Below are positions 11,491-20,984 of a stretch of DNA of 64,000 nucleotides, one piece after another. The notes beneath the pieces are model-generated. The model was not told where the DNA came from. It searched no databases and saw only the letters and a program-made list of their open reading frames with translations. Source of the DNA: Asterias rubens (Eukaryota > Echinodermata > Asteroidea > Forcipulatida > Asteriidae); contig NC_047068.1 in NCBI RefSeq assembly GCF_902459465.1, positions 11,346,001 to 11,410,000 of the forward strand. The letters run 5' to 3'. Each line of letters opens with the position of its first letter. The first letter of the stretch is position 1. Both the position numbers and the translations under genes were made by a program.

Positions 11491-11586
11491 CTTAAACTCA
11501 TGCTGCAACTCCTTTGTTAAGAGTACCGCCGTAGCTAGACCAATTCCAGACGAGCATCCAGTTATTAATACAGTTTGGGGCGCCAT
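11491..11586 (-). CDS. SDR exon 1 with NADP-binding motif, inverted relative to exons 2-4
   Basis: Read on the minus strand from the ATG at 11586-11584: 32 codons, MAPQTVLITGCSSGIGLATA and on to HEFK, ending at a GTAATT donor. The TGCSSGIG motif is the TGxxxGxG cofactor loop of classical SDRs. Its phase (0) matches exon 2 at 13033 exactly, yet exon 2 is on the opposite strand 1.4 kb to the right and no minus-strand exon 2 exists in the window. So exon 1 is either inverted by a rearrangement, placed backwards by the assembler, or an orphan exon of another copy. Confidence 0.75.
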
Positions 11587-12105
11587 TATTACACAACACG
11601 TACATTAACTTGGAATTTAATTCGATCTACGACTTTCAAAGCTTCGTTTCGCTGGAAAACTTCACATATAACCAGGTCGGTTATTTTTATATGAAGGTAT
11701 AAACCACCAGCACAGATTCCCTTTTAACTAATCGTCCGAGAGAGGTCAGTTCACAACAACGTGTCTATTAAATAGTAGTATGTTTTTCACTGTTTATGTA
11801 GTGTTTATAGTGCATTTCGGCAGGCAAAGAAACGATGAGCTAAAATGACCTTTGAGGCCAATAGGAATAGCGAAAGGTATGAGGTATTTATGAATATAAT
11901 ATTATGCACACACAAGTAGAAAAAAAAAACGTTTACGCAAAGGTGATACTTTGACTGGAAACGGTTTTTTATTATTTCACCGATGAAGGTACAATTGGAT
12001 TGACAAACGGGGAGCATTTACATATAGGGACACGATGCATTGGATTGGGCAATTTGGGTCAGTTTTGAGCTGTAAAAAGTGCTTTTTGTAATTTTGTAAT
12101 GAAAT

Positions 12106-12336
12106 ATGGTCGGAAATATAATTATTTTAAAAGTAGATTTTAATGGGGGCTGGTCATCTCGCCCCTATAGCCAACTCGCCCCAAACAAAGTCACCCCACA
12201 AAGTCGCAGTGATGTATTATTTGGTCAAGAAGCTAATTGTTACGACCAACTCACAAGGTTTAACACCATAAGTCGGTACGCACGGCAGGCTCATTAATTA
12301 GTGAAATTACCAAAAACAGTTAAAAGAAAGGGAAAA
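12106..12336. other. No feature recognised
   Basis: The short open frame at 12106-12297 shows no domain; the sequence looks like ordinary intron or intergenic DNA. Confidence 0.3.
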
Positions 12337-12499
12337 CCAGCAACTGACAAAGGCAACTATGAAATCCAGCAACTGACAAAGGCATGCTATGAAATCCAGC
12401 AACTCACAAAGGCAACTATGAAATCCAGCAACTCACAAAGGCAACTATGAAATCCAGCAACTGACAAAGCAAAGGCAACTATGAAATCCAGCAACTGAC
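12337..12499. repeat. 29-bp tandem repeat, about five copies
   Basis: The unit GGCAACTATGAAATCCAGCA followed by ACTCACAAA repeats with small indels. It lies between the inverted SDR exon 1 and exon 2 and may mark or have promoted the rearrangement. Confidence 0.85.
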
Positions 12500-12841
12500 T
12501 TATCAACCACACGGAACCAACGGGATAGGTAAAATTCGATAAATACAAACCTAAGATTTCGTTCCCTCGAAATACAGTTTCGAAACTGACATGAGTATTT
12601 CGAATCGCTGTTTAAAGGCAAAGTGTGCCTTTGGTTTTTGGAAGTTTTTTAGATGTTACAATCCTACATAAATGTAGATGATACAACAAAACTAACCTCA
12701 CGGTGAAAATTTCATATCCAAAGGTCGCCTTTTTGAGATAATATCGCTGAAAATCCGAAGTGAATTATGTCCATGCATTCAAATTCTTGAGCATAAAAAC
12801 TGATCATCTTTTTATATAAACCACATTACTTCGAAGTTATT

Positions 12842-12867
12842 GGTTGTGTTGGTGGTGGTCGTGTTGG

Positions 12868-12911
<44 letters not shown>

Positions 12912-12950
12912 TGTGGTTGTTGTTATTGTTTTTGTTGTTTTTGTTGTTTT
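12842..12950. repeat. (GTT)n microsatellite in the SDR intron
   Basis: Nearly pure GTT repeats 83 bp upstream of SDR exon 2. The long poly-Cys or poly-Gln frames here are artefacts of the repeat. Confidence 0.9.
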
Positions 12951-13032
12951 CGTTTTTAACCTTGTGTTTTTCTTAGAAACGCATATTTTTGGAAATAAAA
13001 AAACTACCATTCTTTCCTGCTCATTGTTACAG

Positions 13033-13201
13033 GTGTACGCAACGATGCGAAATCTGAAGTCTAAAGCCAACTTGGAGGATGCTGCAGGAGACACTATGAA
13101 TAAGACTCTATTCATCCGGGAACTTGACGTCACCAAAGAGACAACAATCACGTCTGTGGTTAACGAGATTTTGCGAGACAATGGGTCAATCGACATCCTT
13201 G
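13033..13201 (+). CDS. SDR exon 2
   Basis: Acceptor TTACAG ends at 13032; donor GTTGGT follows 13201. It encodes VYATMRNLKSKANLE through GSIDIL, the Rossmann-fold beta-2 to beta-4 region, in phase with exon 1 (0) and exon 3 (1). No internal stop. Confidence 0.82.
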
Positions 13202-13281
13202 GTTGGTAGTGTTCTTTCTCTGCCAGCAAATTTCTAGTCTGAGAACTTTGTATTAAAATATATATATATATATATATATGG

Positions 13282-13487
13282 TATTTGTTTGTACTTGTTT
13301 TATGCCTCTGAAGAAGGTCCGGATTGGATCGAAAGCTAAGGCCATCTACCCTATTCATGAAGGTCCGGATTGGATCGAAAGCTAAGGCCATCTACCCTAT
13401 TCATTAATGAATAGGGTACTAGATGGCCTTAGCTTTCGATCCAATCCGGACCTTCTTCAGAGGCATAAAACAAGTACAAACAAATAC
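13282..13487. mobile_element. Foldback element with an internally duplicated arm
   Basis: TATTTGTTTGTACTTG at the left is mirrored at the right end. The left arm holds a 46-bp segment (GAAGGTCCGGATTGGATCG and onward) twice in tandem; the right arm holds it once. It lies in the intron between SDR exons 2 and 3. It includes CTGAAGA-stem-GAAA, reminiscent of a hammerhead core. Confidence 0.75.
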
Positions 13488-14001
13488 ATATCCATTTATA
13501 GAAAAAGAGAGGGGAAAAGGGATTAAGGAAAGGATCCAGAAAGAAGCGGGAAAATAACAGCCAATCAAAGTTTCTATTTCAGAGACAATATTGGTGGCTA
13601 TGAACTAATAGGAGTGAAGTGGCGAGGACAAAGGATGTTTAGAATGAAAGGATGGGTTACTGGACCATAAAAGTGGTAAATGTATTGTTCGACAACAATT
13701 TAGGGAGACATGAAAGGGTAGGATTATATATATATCTATATATATATTTTATACAACATCAAACAGCGCAAGCGCCAATTACAGGACAGATAAAAATAAT
13801 AATATTAACAGTACAACTTTACAATAAGAGTCTCTCTTCACGTGGACTTCGCAGTCTACAGAAACGTTGAACAGCCAATGTGGCAAATAAAATACATTTT
13901 GTGTGACACAATCTGAAGTTTCACAAGGTTGTGTTATAGAACTTGTTTCCTAACAATGTTCTGTCGTTTTTATTGTTTCCAACTCCACTCATTCTCAATG
14001 G

Positions 14002-14252
14002 ATGCGTTCGATTAGCTTCCCTGGGTCTACCCCGCGGTGCTCACTCGGATGAGCCCCATGAGCTAAAACGAACGATCGCTCGTAGTGACGTCATGTACCA
14101 GTACCTGGGGCCAGCTGAGCCCCAAAGTGACCCACTTCACAAGCAGGGCACTGGGGGCTGACCCGGGTGAGCCCCTGGAATGACGTCAAAAGCTATTCGA
14201 AAGTATACCGGGGCCAGACCGGGGTCGACCCAGGGCAGCTAAACGAACGCAC
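14002..14252. mobile_element. Inverted-repeat element, GCGTTCGATTAGC termini
   Basis: GATGCGTTCGATTAGCTTCC at the left is mirrored as AGCTAAACGAACGCACC at the right; GC-rich interior. A fragment with the same words (GGGTCGACCTGGGGAAGCTA) occurs at 54570-54610. Confidence 0.6.
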
Positions 14253-14421
14253 CGATGTAGCCGAACCGATGCTAGAAGGAAAAACATTAGTCTGCATGGT
14301 TCCCTCTGTACGAAAAATACTATAGAATATATTACTATAACCAGATACAGGTGCATGACCAAAATGCTGGCAGCGTGATCAGTATGATAATTATAACCTT
14401 TTGGTTATTTTTTGTTCCCAG

Positions 14422-14601
14422 TTAATAATGCAGGATGCTGCATTGCGGATGTGATTGATAGAAAGTCGTTGGACTATTGCCAGTCTATGATGGATGTAAA
14501 CTACTGGGGAGTTGTTAGAACTGTAAGAGCTGTGCTGCCAGCGATGAAAGAACAGCAGTCGGGTCGCATTCTCAATGTTACCAGCCTTGCTGGATTCCAA
14601 G
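14422..14601 (+). CDS. SDR exon 3 (NNAG motif and catalytic Ser)
   Basis: Acceptor TCCCAG ends at 14421; donor GTATGT starts at 14602. It encodes NNAGCCIADVIDRKSL, the active-site Asn in DVNYWG, and NVTSLAGFQ with the catalytic Ser. Phases match exon 2 and both versions of exon 4. Confidence 0.85.
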
Positions 14602-14818
14602 GTATGTTTAATCGACAAGGAGTATGGGTTCCACACATGAATGTGGTCGTGTGACAAACATCTCAACGATACGCATTTGTAAAGGGTCCAGAAATAATGC
14701 AAACATTATTTTGTTATGTGAAAACAAAACAAAATGAATTTGTACTGCTGCCGTGGTTTTTTATAGACCCCAAAATACACGATACCTCAAGTATTGTAAA
14801 ATAGTACACGCGTAGTTA

Positions 14819-15194
14819 ATTAAAGCCATTGGACACTTTCGGAACAGAAACAAAATTAAGAGTTCACAGATTTACAAATACCTCACAGGGTTTACAGAAG
14901 GTAATTGTGAAAGACTTCTCTTGAAATATTATTCCATGAAATGCTTTACTTTTTGAGAAAACATTAAAACAATATCAATTCTCGACATCGAGAATTACGT
15001 ATTTATTTTAAACACATGTCATGACGCGGCGAAACGTGCGGAAACAAGGGTGGGTTTTCCAGTTATTTTCTCCTATACTCCGATGACTAATTGAGCCTAA
15101 ATTGTCACAGGTTTGTTATTTTATATATAAATTGTGATACACGAAGTGTGGACCTTTGACAATACTGTTAAACGAAAGTGTCCAATGGCTTTAA
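14819..15194. mobile_element. Family A-related palindrome, variant ends
   Basis: TTAAAGCCATTGGACACTTT at the left and its complement ending CTTTAA at 15194. The interior is shared only in part with family A (TCACAGGTTTGTTATTTTAT, GATACACGAAGTG). Confidence 0.7.
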
Positions 15195-15711
15195 GACATG
15201 CTGGTACATGTATACTTTAATATACAAGGTCTAGCTAGCAATGTGTACGTTTGATCTCTAGCTAGACCAGCATGTACCTCATTCAACAGGCGCAATTGGT
15301 ATTAATTTGCGAAAAGGTCTGGATTATGTACATTTGCCTACATCTACATCTACATCTATTCAGCATCTAGACGGTGGGCGGTTTGTGTGCTCAGTGGGTG
15401 CCAAAATATGTACAAAAATAGAGATTGTGCAAGAAAAAACATGACTCTGGATGCCTATCAACATTCTGCTCAATTATTTCTTTTTTAATCAAGTTCCTCG
15501 AGATTTTACCTCCATGACTTCATGAGATTCGTTTGAACTTTCCTCCATGACGTTATGGTGACGTTCATTTGTAATGATTCGCGTACATCGCAGCAGTACC
15601 TATCTACCTTTAAACAACACTTACTTGTTCTCTACTCGCGGTGCCTTTTTTGTTGTCACTGAACGTTACAAAAAAAATTGTTTGGTTTGTTGTTATTGGT
15701 TGCACTTGCAG

Positions 15712-15769
15712 GTCTTCCTTTCTATGCCACCTACACATCTTCAGTATTGCGTGACGCATACAATATCAG
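15712..15769 (+). pseudogene. SDR exon 4 with a 39-bp deletion
   Basis: Both splice sites are intact (CTTGCAG before, GTACAC after). Against 3116-3212 it lacks exactly 39 bases between two CTTCA pentamers, leaving one pentamer. The frame is kept, but the Lys of YxxxK and the following helix are lost. Confidence 0.88.
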
Positions 15770-15884
15770 GTACACTCAATTATTTATGATTCGGTTGTGT
15801 AGCCTATGTTTTTCTCAGAAAGCGAACTTATGATCACTTTACTAGCCAAGAACCCCACGGAAATAACACATTAAGGAAGATAAA

Positions 15885-16075
15885 GTTTTAGATGTGGAAG
15901 GAAAAGCACGGAGAACTATTCCAGTGTAAACCCAGGCAATCAGGTAGTGTCTGAAAAAACAGTCCACATAGGCGCCCCTTATAATTGGAACCGGGGTTCT
16001 AGAGGTGGAGGCTGGGTAATATACCACTATAACGCCACTGACCGCTGACAACGGTGATGTTCGGGTGACACAATG
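15885..16075 (-). repeat. tRNA-derived SINE fragment
   Basis: Read on the minus strand, the right part resembles a degenerate tRNA head with a box-B-like GAACCCCGG segment. The left part is shared with 7268-7345. Confidence 0.45.
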
Positions 16076-16450
16076 CAAAATGGTGAGAGCTCCCGGGCCC
16101 CGTGGTCATCTGCATTGAGGCACAAAGCCCAAAATATTGGAATAACCTGTCAAGAATTTACGTTTTCATTGGTTGTATAAAGTAAACACATACAAGAAAT
16201 TAACCATGCTCAGAACTACGTAAACCAATGTGGTATTACCTAAGTCTGCTGCCACCTAGCGACAAGCCTGAACATCTGACGTCATACTTCGAGGCTCGTG
16301 CTTCCCCCTCATCCCTACGTCAATCCCCGTCCATATTATAATCACATAATCTACATTCATTTAAAACACACAAAACTGCACACTGCAAAATAACCGAAAG
16401 TGCAGCTGCTGCCAAACATCACCTTGGACCAATCAAAACACATATTGAAG

Positions 16451-16488
16451 GTTAGGGTTAGGGTTAGGGTTAGTGTTATGGTTAGGGT
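16451..16488 (+). repeat. Interstitial telomere-like (TTAGGG)n tract
   Basis: GGTTAGGGTTAGGGTTAGGG followed by degenerate units. It matches the animal telomere repeat in forward orientation but is only about six units long, so it is internal and not a chromosome end. Confidence 0.85.
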
Positions 16489-16499
16489 AATACGTTGCT

Positions 16500-17320
16500 G
16501 CCCGTTTATCCAATAAAATCATCTTATCCAATGAAACCGCTAGTTTTGTAAAATAAGGACAGGGAACCAGTCTGATTGAAGACCTTTTTTTTTAGTTTTT
16601 TATTTGCTCTGCATGTTTTGTAATAATATTTTTTTTGATGTGTGGGATGAGCACTACGTTGAACACCCTTGACCCTCGATGCAAAAATTACTAGAAATAT
16701 GTTTTCTCCTTAAAGATCTACTCAGAACGAAAAGGTGATCTTTCCTGAAATTATTTTCAAATGCTTTTCAATGAGGAAATTGAGTTCACATAGGCTATGA
16801 GATTAAACAGATTTTAATTTTGTATACTAAAATCGATCATTTTGAATACCATTCTCAGGTGCTCAGAAAGATTTACAAAAACCCTGTTACGTCATCACTC
16901 ATGCTGCATCGCATTATGTGGGAGTGCCATTTTGTATAGCCACTTTGCAGCATGGAGCTCTAACAAAGCAAACTCCCAATCATCGTCAACTGAGTATTTC
17001 CATTTTCACGCACGCCGTCAACGGCAGAAATATTTGTATTTTTTCAAAATTCTTAAAGTTGGGGTACACGGACACTTTTGCCTTGTACATGTATTGGGCG
17101 AATTGGTTTTGGGAGGAAAGATGCTGTGTTTAAGTCCATTTTGGATTTTATATTGAAACAATGTGAAAACATTCTCCTTATTTATTTATTGTTTATAATA
17201 CTAACTTTATCATACGGTATATCGCATTGCTTGAATTGAAATAAACTCACTTGGAAGAAGTGTAACGAAAACATTGTCCTCGGACTGACTGTCTTCTTTT
17301 CTTTGCAAATCGATATCCAC
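16500..17320. other. No gene recognised
   Basis: AT-rich sequence. Overlapping frames at 16842-17156 show no domain and no convincing splice sites. Confidence 0.35.
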
Positions 17321-17329
17321 AAGCCAAGA

Positions 17330-17672
17330 AGTCTTAGTTCAAGACTCTCCTGGATTTGTCACAACAGGGCGCGCTATCACCCCCATCGCGCTATCAACCA
17401 CGAACCGCTATCACCCGAGAACCGCTATCACAGGAGAGTCTTGGCACATTCGTTAAATCTCCACCCCAAAAAGGGGCGGGCTCTGCGGGAAACCTACGCA
17501 CGCGCATTATGTTTCCCCCCGATTTTTTTTTTTTTTTTTTTTTTTGGGGGGGGGGGAGATTTAACGAATGTTCCAAGACTCTCCTGTGATAGCGGTTCGT
17601 GGTTGATAGCGCGTTGGGGTGATAGCGCGCTTTCTTGTTACAAATCCAGGAGAGTCCTGAACCAAGACTACA
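17330..17672. mobile_element. Large foldback element
   Basis: The left arm (CAAGACTCTCCTGGATTTGT, then CGCGCTATCACCCC and GAACCGCTATCAC) is mirrored at 17565-17672 around a core of about 95 bp with a long T run and G run. The arms explain the overlapping open frames on both strands. Confidence 0.75.
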
Positions 17673-17845
17673 AGCCAAGCCGCACTAGTGCGGAAAGCAG
17701 AGCCCATGGCTGGGGAGCATTGCAATACGGTTTACCACCGTCCAGTTCAGGTAAGTTAATGTTCTAATTATCAACATAGTGCTGATTTATTACTGAAGAC
17801 ACACAGACAAGCCAGCCGAGAAAGTTTCACCCGAATACAGCGTCT

Positions 17846-18072
17846 ACTGGGCCCAGTTTCAAAGAGCTAAATGTTAGTAAAATCAAAATCGGATTACCGG
17901 CCAAGACTCCACTCAATTGTTATGCTAATAATAGTAAACAACAGTTATACCTGTCGCGAGCAATGTATACGACATGGAATTTTGGCCAGTACCATGTATA
18001 AATATAAATAAGCAAGCTATCTTCGTGCTTACCAGTAACCGTTTTTTTGCTTAAGCAGTTCTATGAAATTGG
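17846..18072. mobile_element. Palindromic repeat, TGAAATTGGGCCC-type ends
   Basis: GGGCCCAGTTTCAAAGAGCT at the left is mirrored by CAGTTCTATGAAATTGGCCCC at the right. Related ends occur at 38330-38431, 43545-43751 and 45497-45752. Confidence 0.55.
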
Positions 18073-18495
18073 CCCCTGTCCAGTTGTTTGGTTGGGTTGG
18101 GTTGGGTTTTTTTTGGGGGGGAGGTGTAACACGCACGTACATAGAGAGATATGGGCGTAGGGGGCGCTGTACTTGTTGTCCACGACGTCCGTCCTCCGTC
18201 GGCTCAGCAGCTAAAGAGATGAGGCAGCTAGTTCGGGCTGGGGGGTTGTTATTGTCCTGTCGTGTGCTCCCAAGTCACAGGTAGGGTCACGTACATCAGT
18301 ACTTAGTAGGATCCACTAAGAGTAAGGAAGTGAAAGGAAGGAAGGAACATTTACAATCGTCAGGTTACCAGGTAAATCCAGCTGAAAATCATATATTGCA
18401 TTAGCAAATACAGGCAGTAGAGCGGTAGCCCACCTTGTTGAACTGATAATCATTAATTTATTAATTATAATTATAATATAATGGCTCCGCTTTAA

Positions 18496-18896
18496 TTAAA
18501 GGCAGTGGACACTATTGGTAATTGTCATAGACTAGCCCTCACAGTTGGTGTATCTCAACATATGCATAAAATAACAAACCTGTGAAAATTTGAGCTCAAT
18601 CGGTCATCGAACTTGCGAGATAATAATGAAAGAAACAAACACCCTACTTCGTGACCAGCAGTGGTCACGAAGTTGTGTGCATTTAGATGGCTGATTTCGA
18701 GACCTCAAGTTCTAAATCTGAGGTCTCGAAATCAAATTCGTGGAAATTACTTCTTTCTCGAAAACTATGGCACTTCAGAGGGAGCCGTTTCTCACAATGT
18801 TTTATACCATCAACCTCTCCCCATTACTCGTCACTAAGAAAGATTTTATGCTAATCATTATTTTGAGTAATTAAAAATAGTGTCCACTGCCTTTAA
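18496..18896. mobile_element. TTAA palindromic MITE, family A, copy 3 (full length)
   Basis: Begins TTAAAGGCAGTGGACACTA and ends with the complement, CACTGCCTTTAA. The inner inverted pair (TTTCGAGACCTCAAGTTC and GAGGTCTCGAAATC) makes a long hairpin. Its right TTAA (18893-18896) is also the left TTAA of the next element. Confidence 0.85.
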
Positions 18897-19262
18897 AGGA
18901 ACACGTTGCCTTGGATCGGACGGGTTGGTCTATTTAAAGCGTTTGAAATCGTTTGATGGTTAGAAAGATGTTTTAAAAGTAGAATATAATGATCCACACA
19001 AGTATCACTCGACATTGCACGGTTTTCCTTTAACGTCCCGAACTATCACGGTCGGCAATTTATGGGAGTCAAAATTTTGACTCCCATAATTATAATAGGC
19101 TGACCATATTAGTCAGTCGACAGGGTAAAAAGAAAACCACGCAATTTCGAGGCATATTTGTGTAGATCATTGTATTCTACTTTTACAATATCTTTCTAAC
19201 CATTAAAACAGAACTCTTTTCAAAGACCAACTTGACCGATCCAAGGCAACGTGTTCCTTTAA
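18893..19262. mobile_element. TTAA palindromic MITE, family B
   Basis: Begins TTAAAGGAACACGTTGCCTT and ends CGTGTTCCTTTAA, with about 35-bp terminal inverted repeats and an inner ATGGGAGTCAAAATTTTGAC palindrome. A decayed end of the same family lies near 21230-21262. Confidence 0.85.
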
Positions 19263-19385
19263 CATCAGTCTCATCACTGTCGCCATTACAGTGTAGTGGC
19301 GACAGTGCTGAGACCGATAATGGCGACAGTGATGAGACCCATGTTAAAAGCGGAGTGGCGACAGTGATGAGACTGATGTTAAAAA
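19262..19385. repeat. Palindromic repeat of GTCGCCACT/AGTGGCGAC words
   Basis: CATCAGTCTCATCACTGTCG is mirrored by the complement ending near 19380, with further internal copies of GGCGACAGTG. Confidence 0.7.
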
Positions 19386-19515
19386 AAGCGGAGCCATTAA
19401 CAGCTCTACAAGGTGGGCTAGCAGTAGTGGTAACGGAAATAACCACATGGTCATGGCGTAGAATATAGCCCAGCACTTTTTTATGCCGATCTCAGCCACT
19501 GAAACAAAAGCAATC

Positions 19516-19722
19516 CAAGCACTGGACACCTCTGTTGGTAATTACGTGTCCAAAACCAGTCTTCTCACTTCTTGGTGTATCTTAACATTATGCACAAAAT
19601 AACAAACCTGTGAAAATTTGGTGTATCTCAACATATGCACAAAATAAATAGCAAACCTGTGAAAATTTGAGCTCGATTGGTCAGTCGTCGAATTGGTATA
19701 AGAATAAAAAGCATCATTGTCT
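19516..19722. mobile_element. Family A fragment, copy 4
   Basis: Half element: CACTGGACACCTCTGTTGGT and a tandemly doubled stretch around CAACATATGCACAAAATAA and CAAACCTGTGAAAATTTG. Confidence 0.6.
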
Positions 19723-20034
19723 AGCATAATTTTTGTGAAATAATTATTTCCTTTTTTGAAATTAACTCATTTTTGACAAAACTGTATTTGAATACATAAA
19801 AACAGCCTGGTTTTGATTGCTTCATTTTGTGCATGGGTTTTTCACCATTTTCTCTCGACTCACAAAACAGATTTAAGAGTTATTTTATGGTGGTTGATCA
19901 CACAAAACATTTAAATACTATCTGTGACAATTTTGTAAGCTCTACCAATCCTGTATTAACACCTTTAAAAATCAGGTGTTTTTAGTTTATTATTTGATAA
20001 ATATATATTTTTATTGTGTTTTTTTTTTTCTGCA

Positions 20035-20099
20035 GCCTGGTTTCATCTGGAGCCTTTTGAAATCAGTTTATGGCCAGTCAGGATTGACGTGGATTCATC
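20035..20099 (+). other. 5' UTR part of the MFSD13A-like first coding exon
   Basis: A long T tract ending TTTCTGCAG at 20035 looks like an acceptor, so the ATG exon is probably preceded by a non-coding exon further upstream that could not be placed. Confidence 0.4.
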
Positions 20100-20984
20100 A
20101 TGGTTTTTAGACTTCATACGAATTCTGTTGCCTTTGCCGTGACGGTCTTTGGTAACAAGCTCACATCCTCTGTGTTTCAGTTCTATTACGTCAAGTTATT
20201 TTTGACTCGTTATCACATTTCCGAGTCTTGGTTTTCAGCAGCTCAGGTTGTTTACCTCATCTGGAACGCCACCAATGATCCCCTCTTTGCGTATTGGCAA
20301 GATAATTCCCAAATCAAGGCATTCCGTAGTCGAAGACATTCCATCTTATACGGAGCTCCACTTTTCAGTCTCTGTTTTTTGTTGCCCTGGTTTCCATGGG
20401 GTGATTACGACACCTACGGCTGGCTGGCTGGAATACATTTAATGATAACTCTCTGTTGCTATGATACTTTGTTAACTTTTGTTTTACTCGCACACTGTGC
20501 AATGTTTGCCGAGATTTCAAACGTGCACGAGGACAGACTGCGTCTCACGAAGTATTGCCAGGTGGCGTCCATTTTGGGCGCAACGAGTGTCTTTGGTGCT
20601 GAGTTCATATCCTCAAGTTTGGAGAATTTCAGGGCCTTTCAGATGTTCTGTGTCTTTTTGGCGTTGGTGAGTTGGCTTGCCATGCATTACACAGGCCGCA
20701 ATGTGGTCACAATGTACGATGGTGGGCACCTTGTGGAGCCGTTATTCAAACAGGAAGAATCATCAGGACAGCCATCTTCAAGGCTACTAGCGTGGACTCA
20801 ATTCAAGCAAATCGTCACTGAAAAGAATTTTCTGCGCTTTGTGACGATGAACTTCTGTCAGATACTTCACTGTACGTATGAGGCCAATTTCTTGTCTATC
20901 TTCGCTGATCAGCTCATCCCATCCACTGATATCACTCCTCTTGCAAGAAGAATGCTTTACGGCTCGGCATTTATTCTACCTCAG
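20100..20984 (+). CDS. MFSD13A: MFSD13A-like exon 1 (residues 1-295)
   Basis: Starts at ATG 20100 and ends at CTCAG/GTACTT, phase 0. It holds the N-terminal helices, the central loop (about 226-242, QEESSGQPSSR) and the start of the second half. Confidence 0.9.

Larger units (their letters stand above)
13033..15769 (+). pseudogene. RDH8-like SDR, right copy, exons 2, 3 and truncated 4
   Basis: Exons 13033-13201, 14422-14601 and 15712-15769 join in phase through GT-AG introns. They encode YATMRNL, DVTKE, the structural NNAG motif (residues 90-93 if exon 1 is counted), the active-site Asn (115) and the catalytic Ser in NVTSLAG (143). Exon 4 then reads FYATYTSSVLRDAYNIR: relative to the left copy, 13 residues including the catalytic Lys (160) are gone through a 39-bp in-frame deletion. 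No exon 5 follows and exon 1 faces the other way. As it stands this copy cannot make a normal enzyme. Exons 2-3 look undamaged, so they may belong to a live gene whose parts are misordered in the assembly. Confidence 0.7.

Noticed and set aside
12337..12499. Regular tandem repeat that could suggest a CRISPR-like array
   Set aside because: Units are contiguous with no spacers, and the host is an animal genome; it is a minisatellite.
12837..13391. 184-codon minus-strand frame with poly-Gln/His
   Set aside because: It is built from the (GTT)n microsatellite, the reverse of SDR exon 2 and the foldback; no independent gene.
17303..17767. 154-codon plus-strand frame
   Set aside because: It lies across the large foldback with poly-T/poly-G; matching frames on both strands come from the palindrome.
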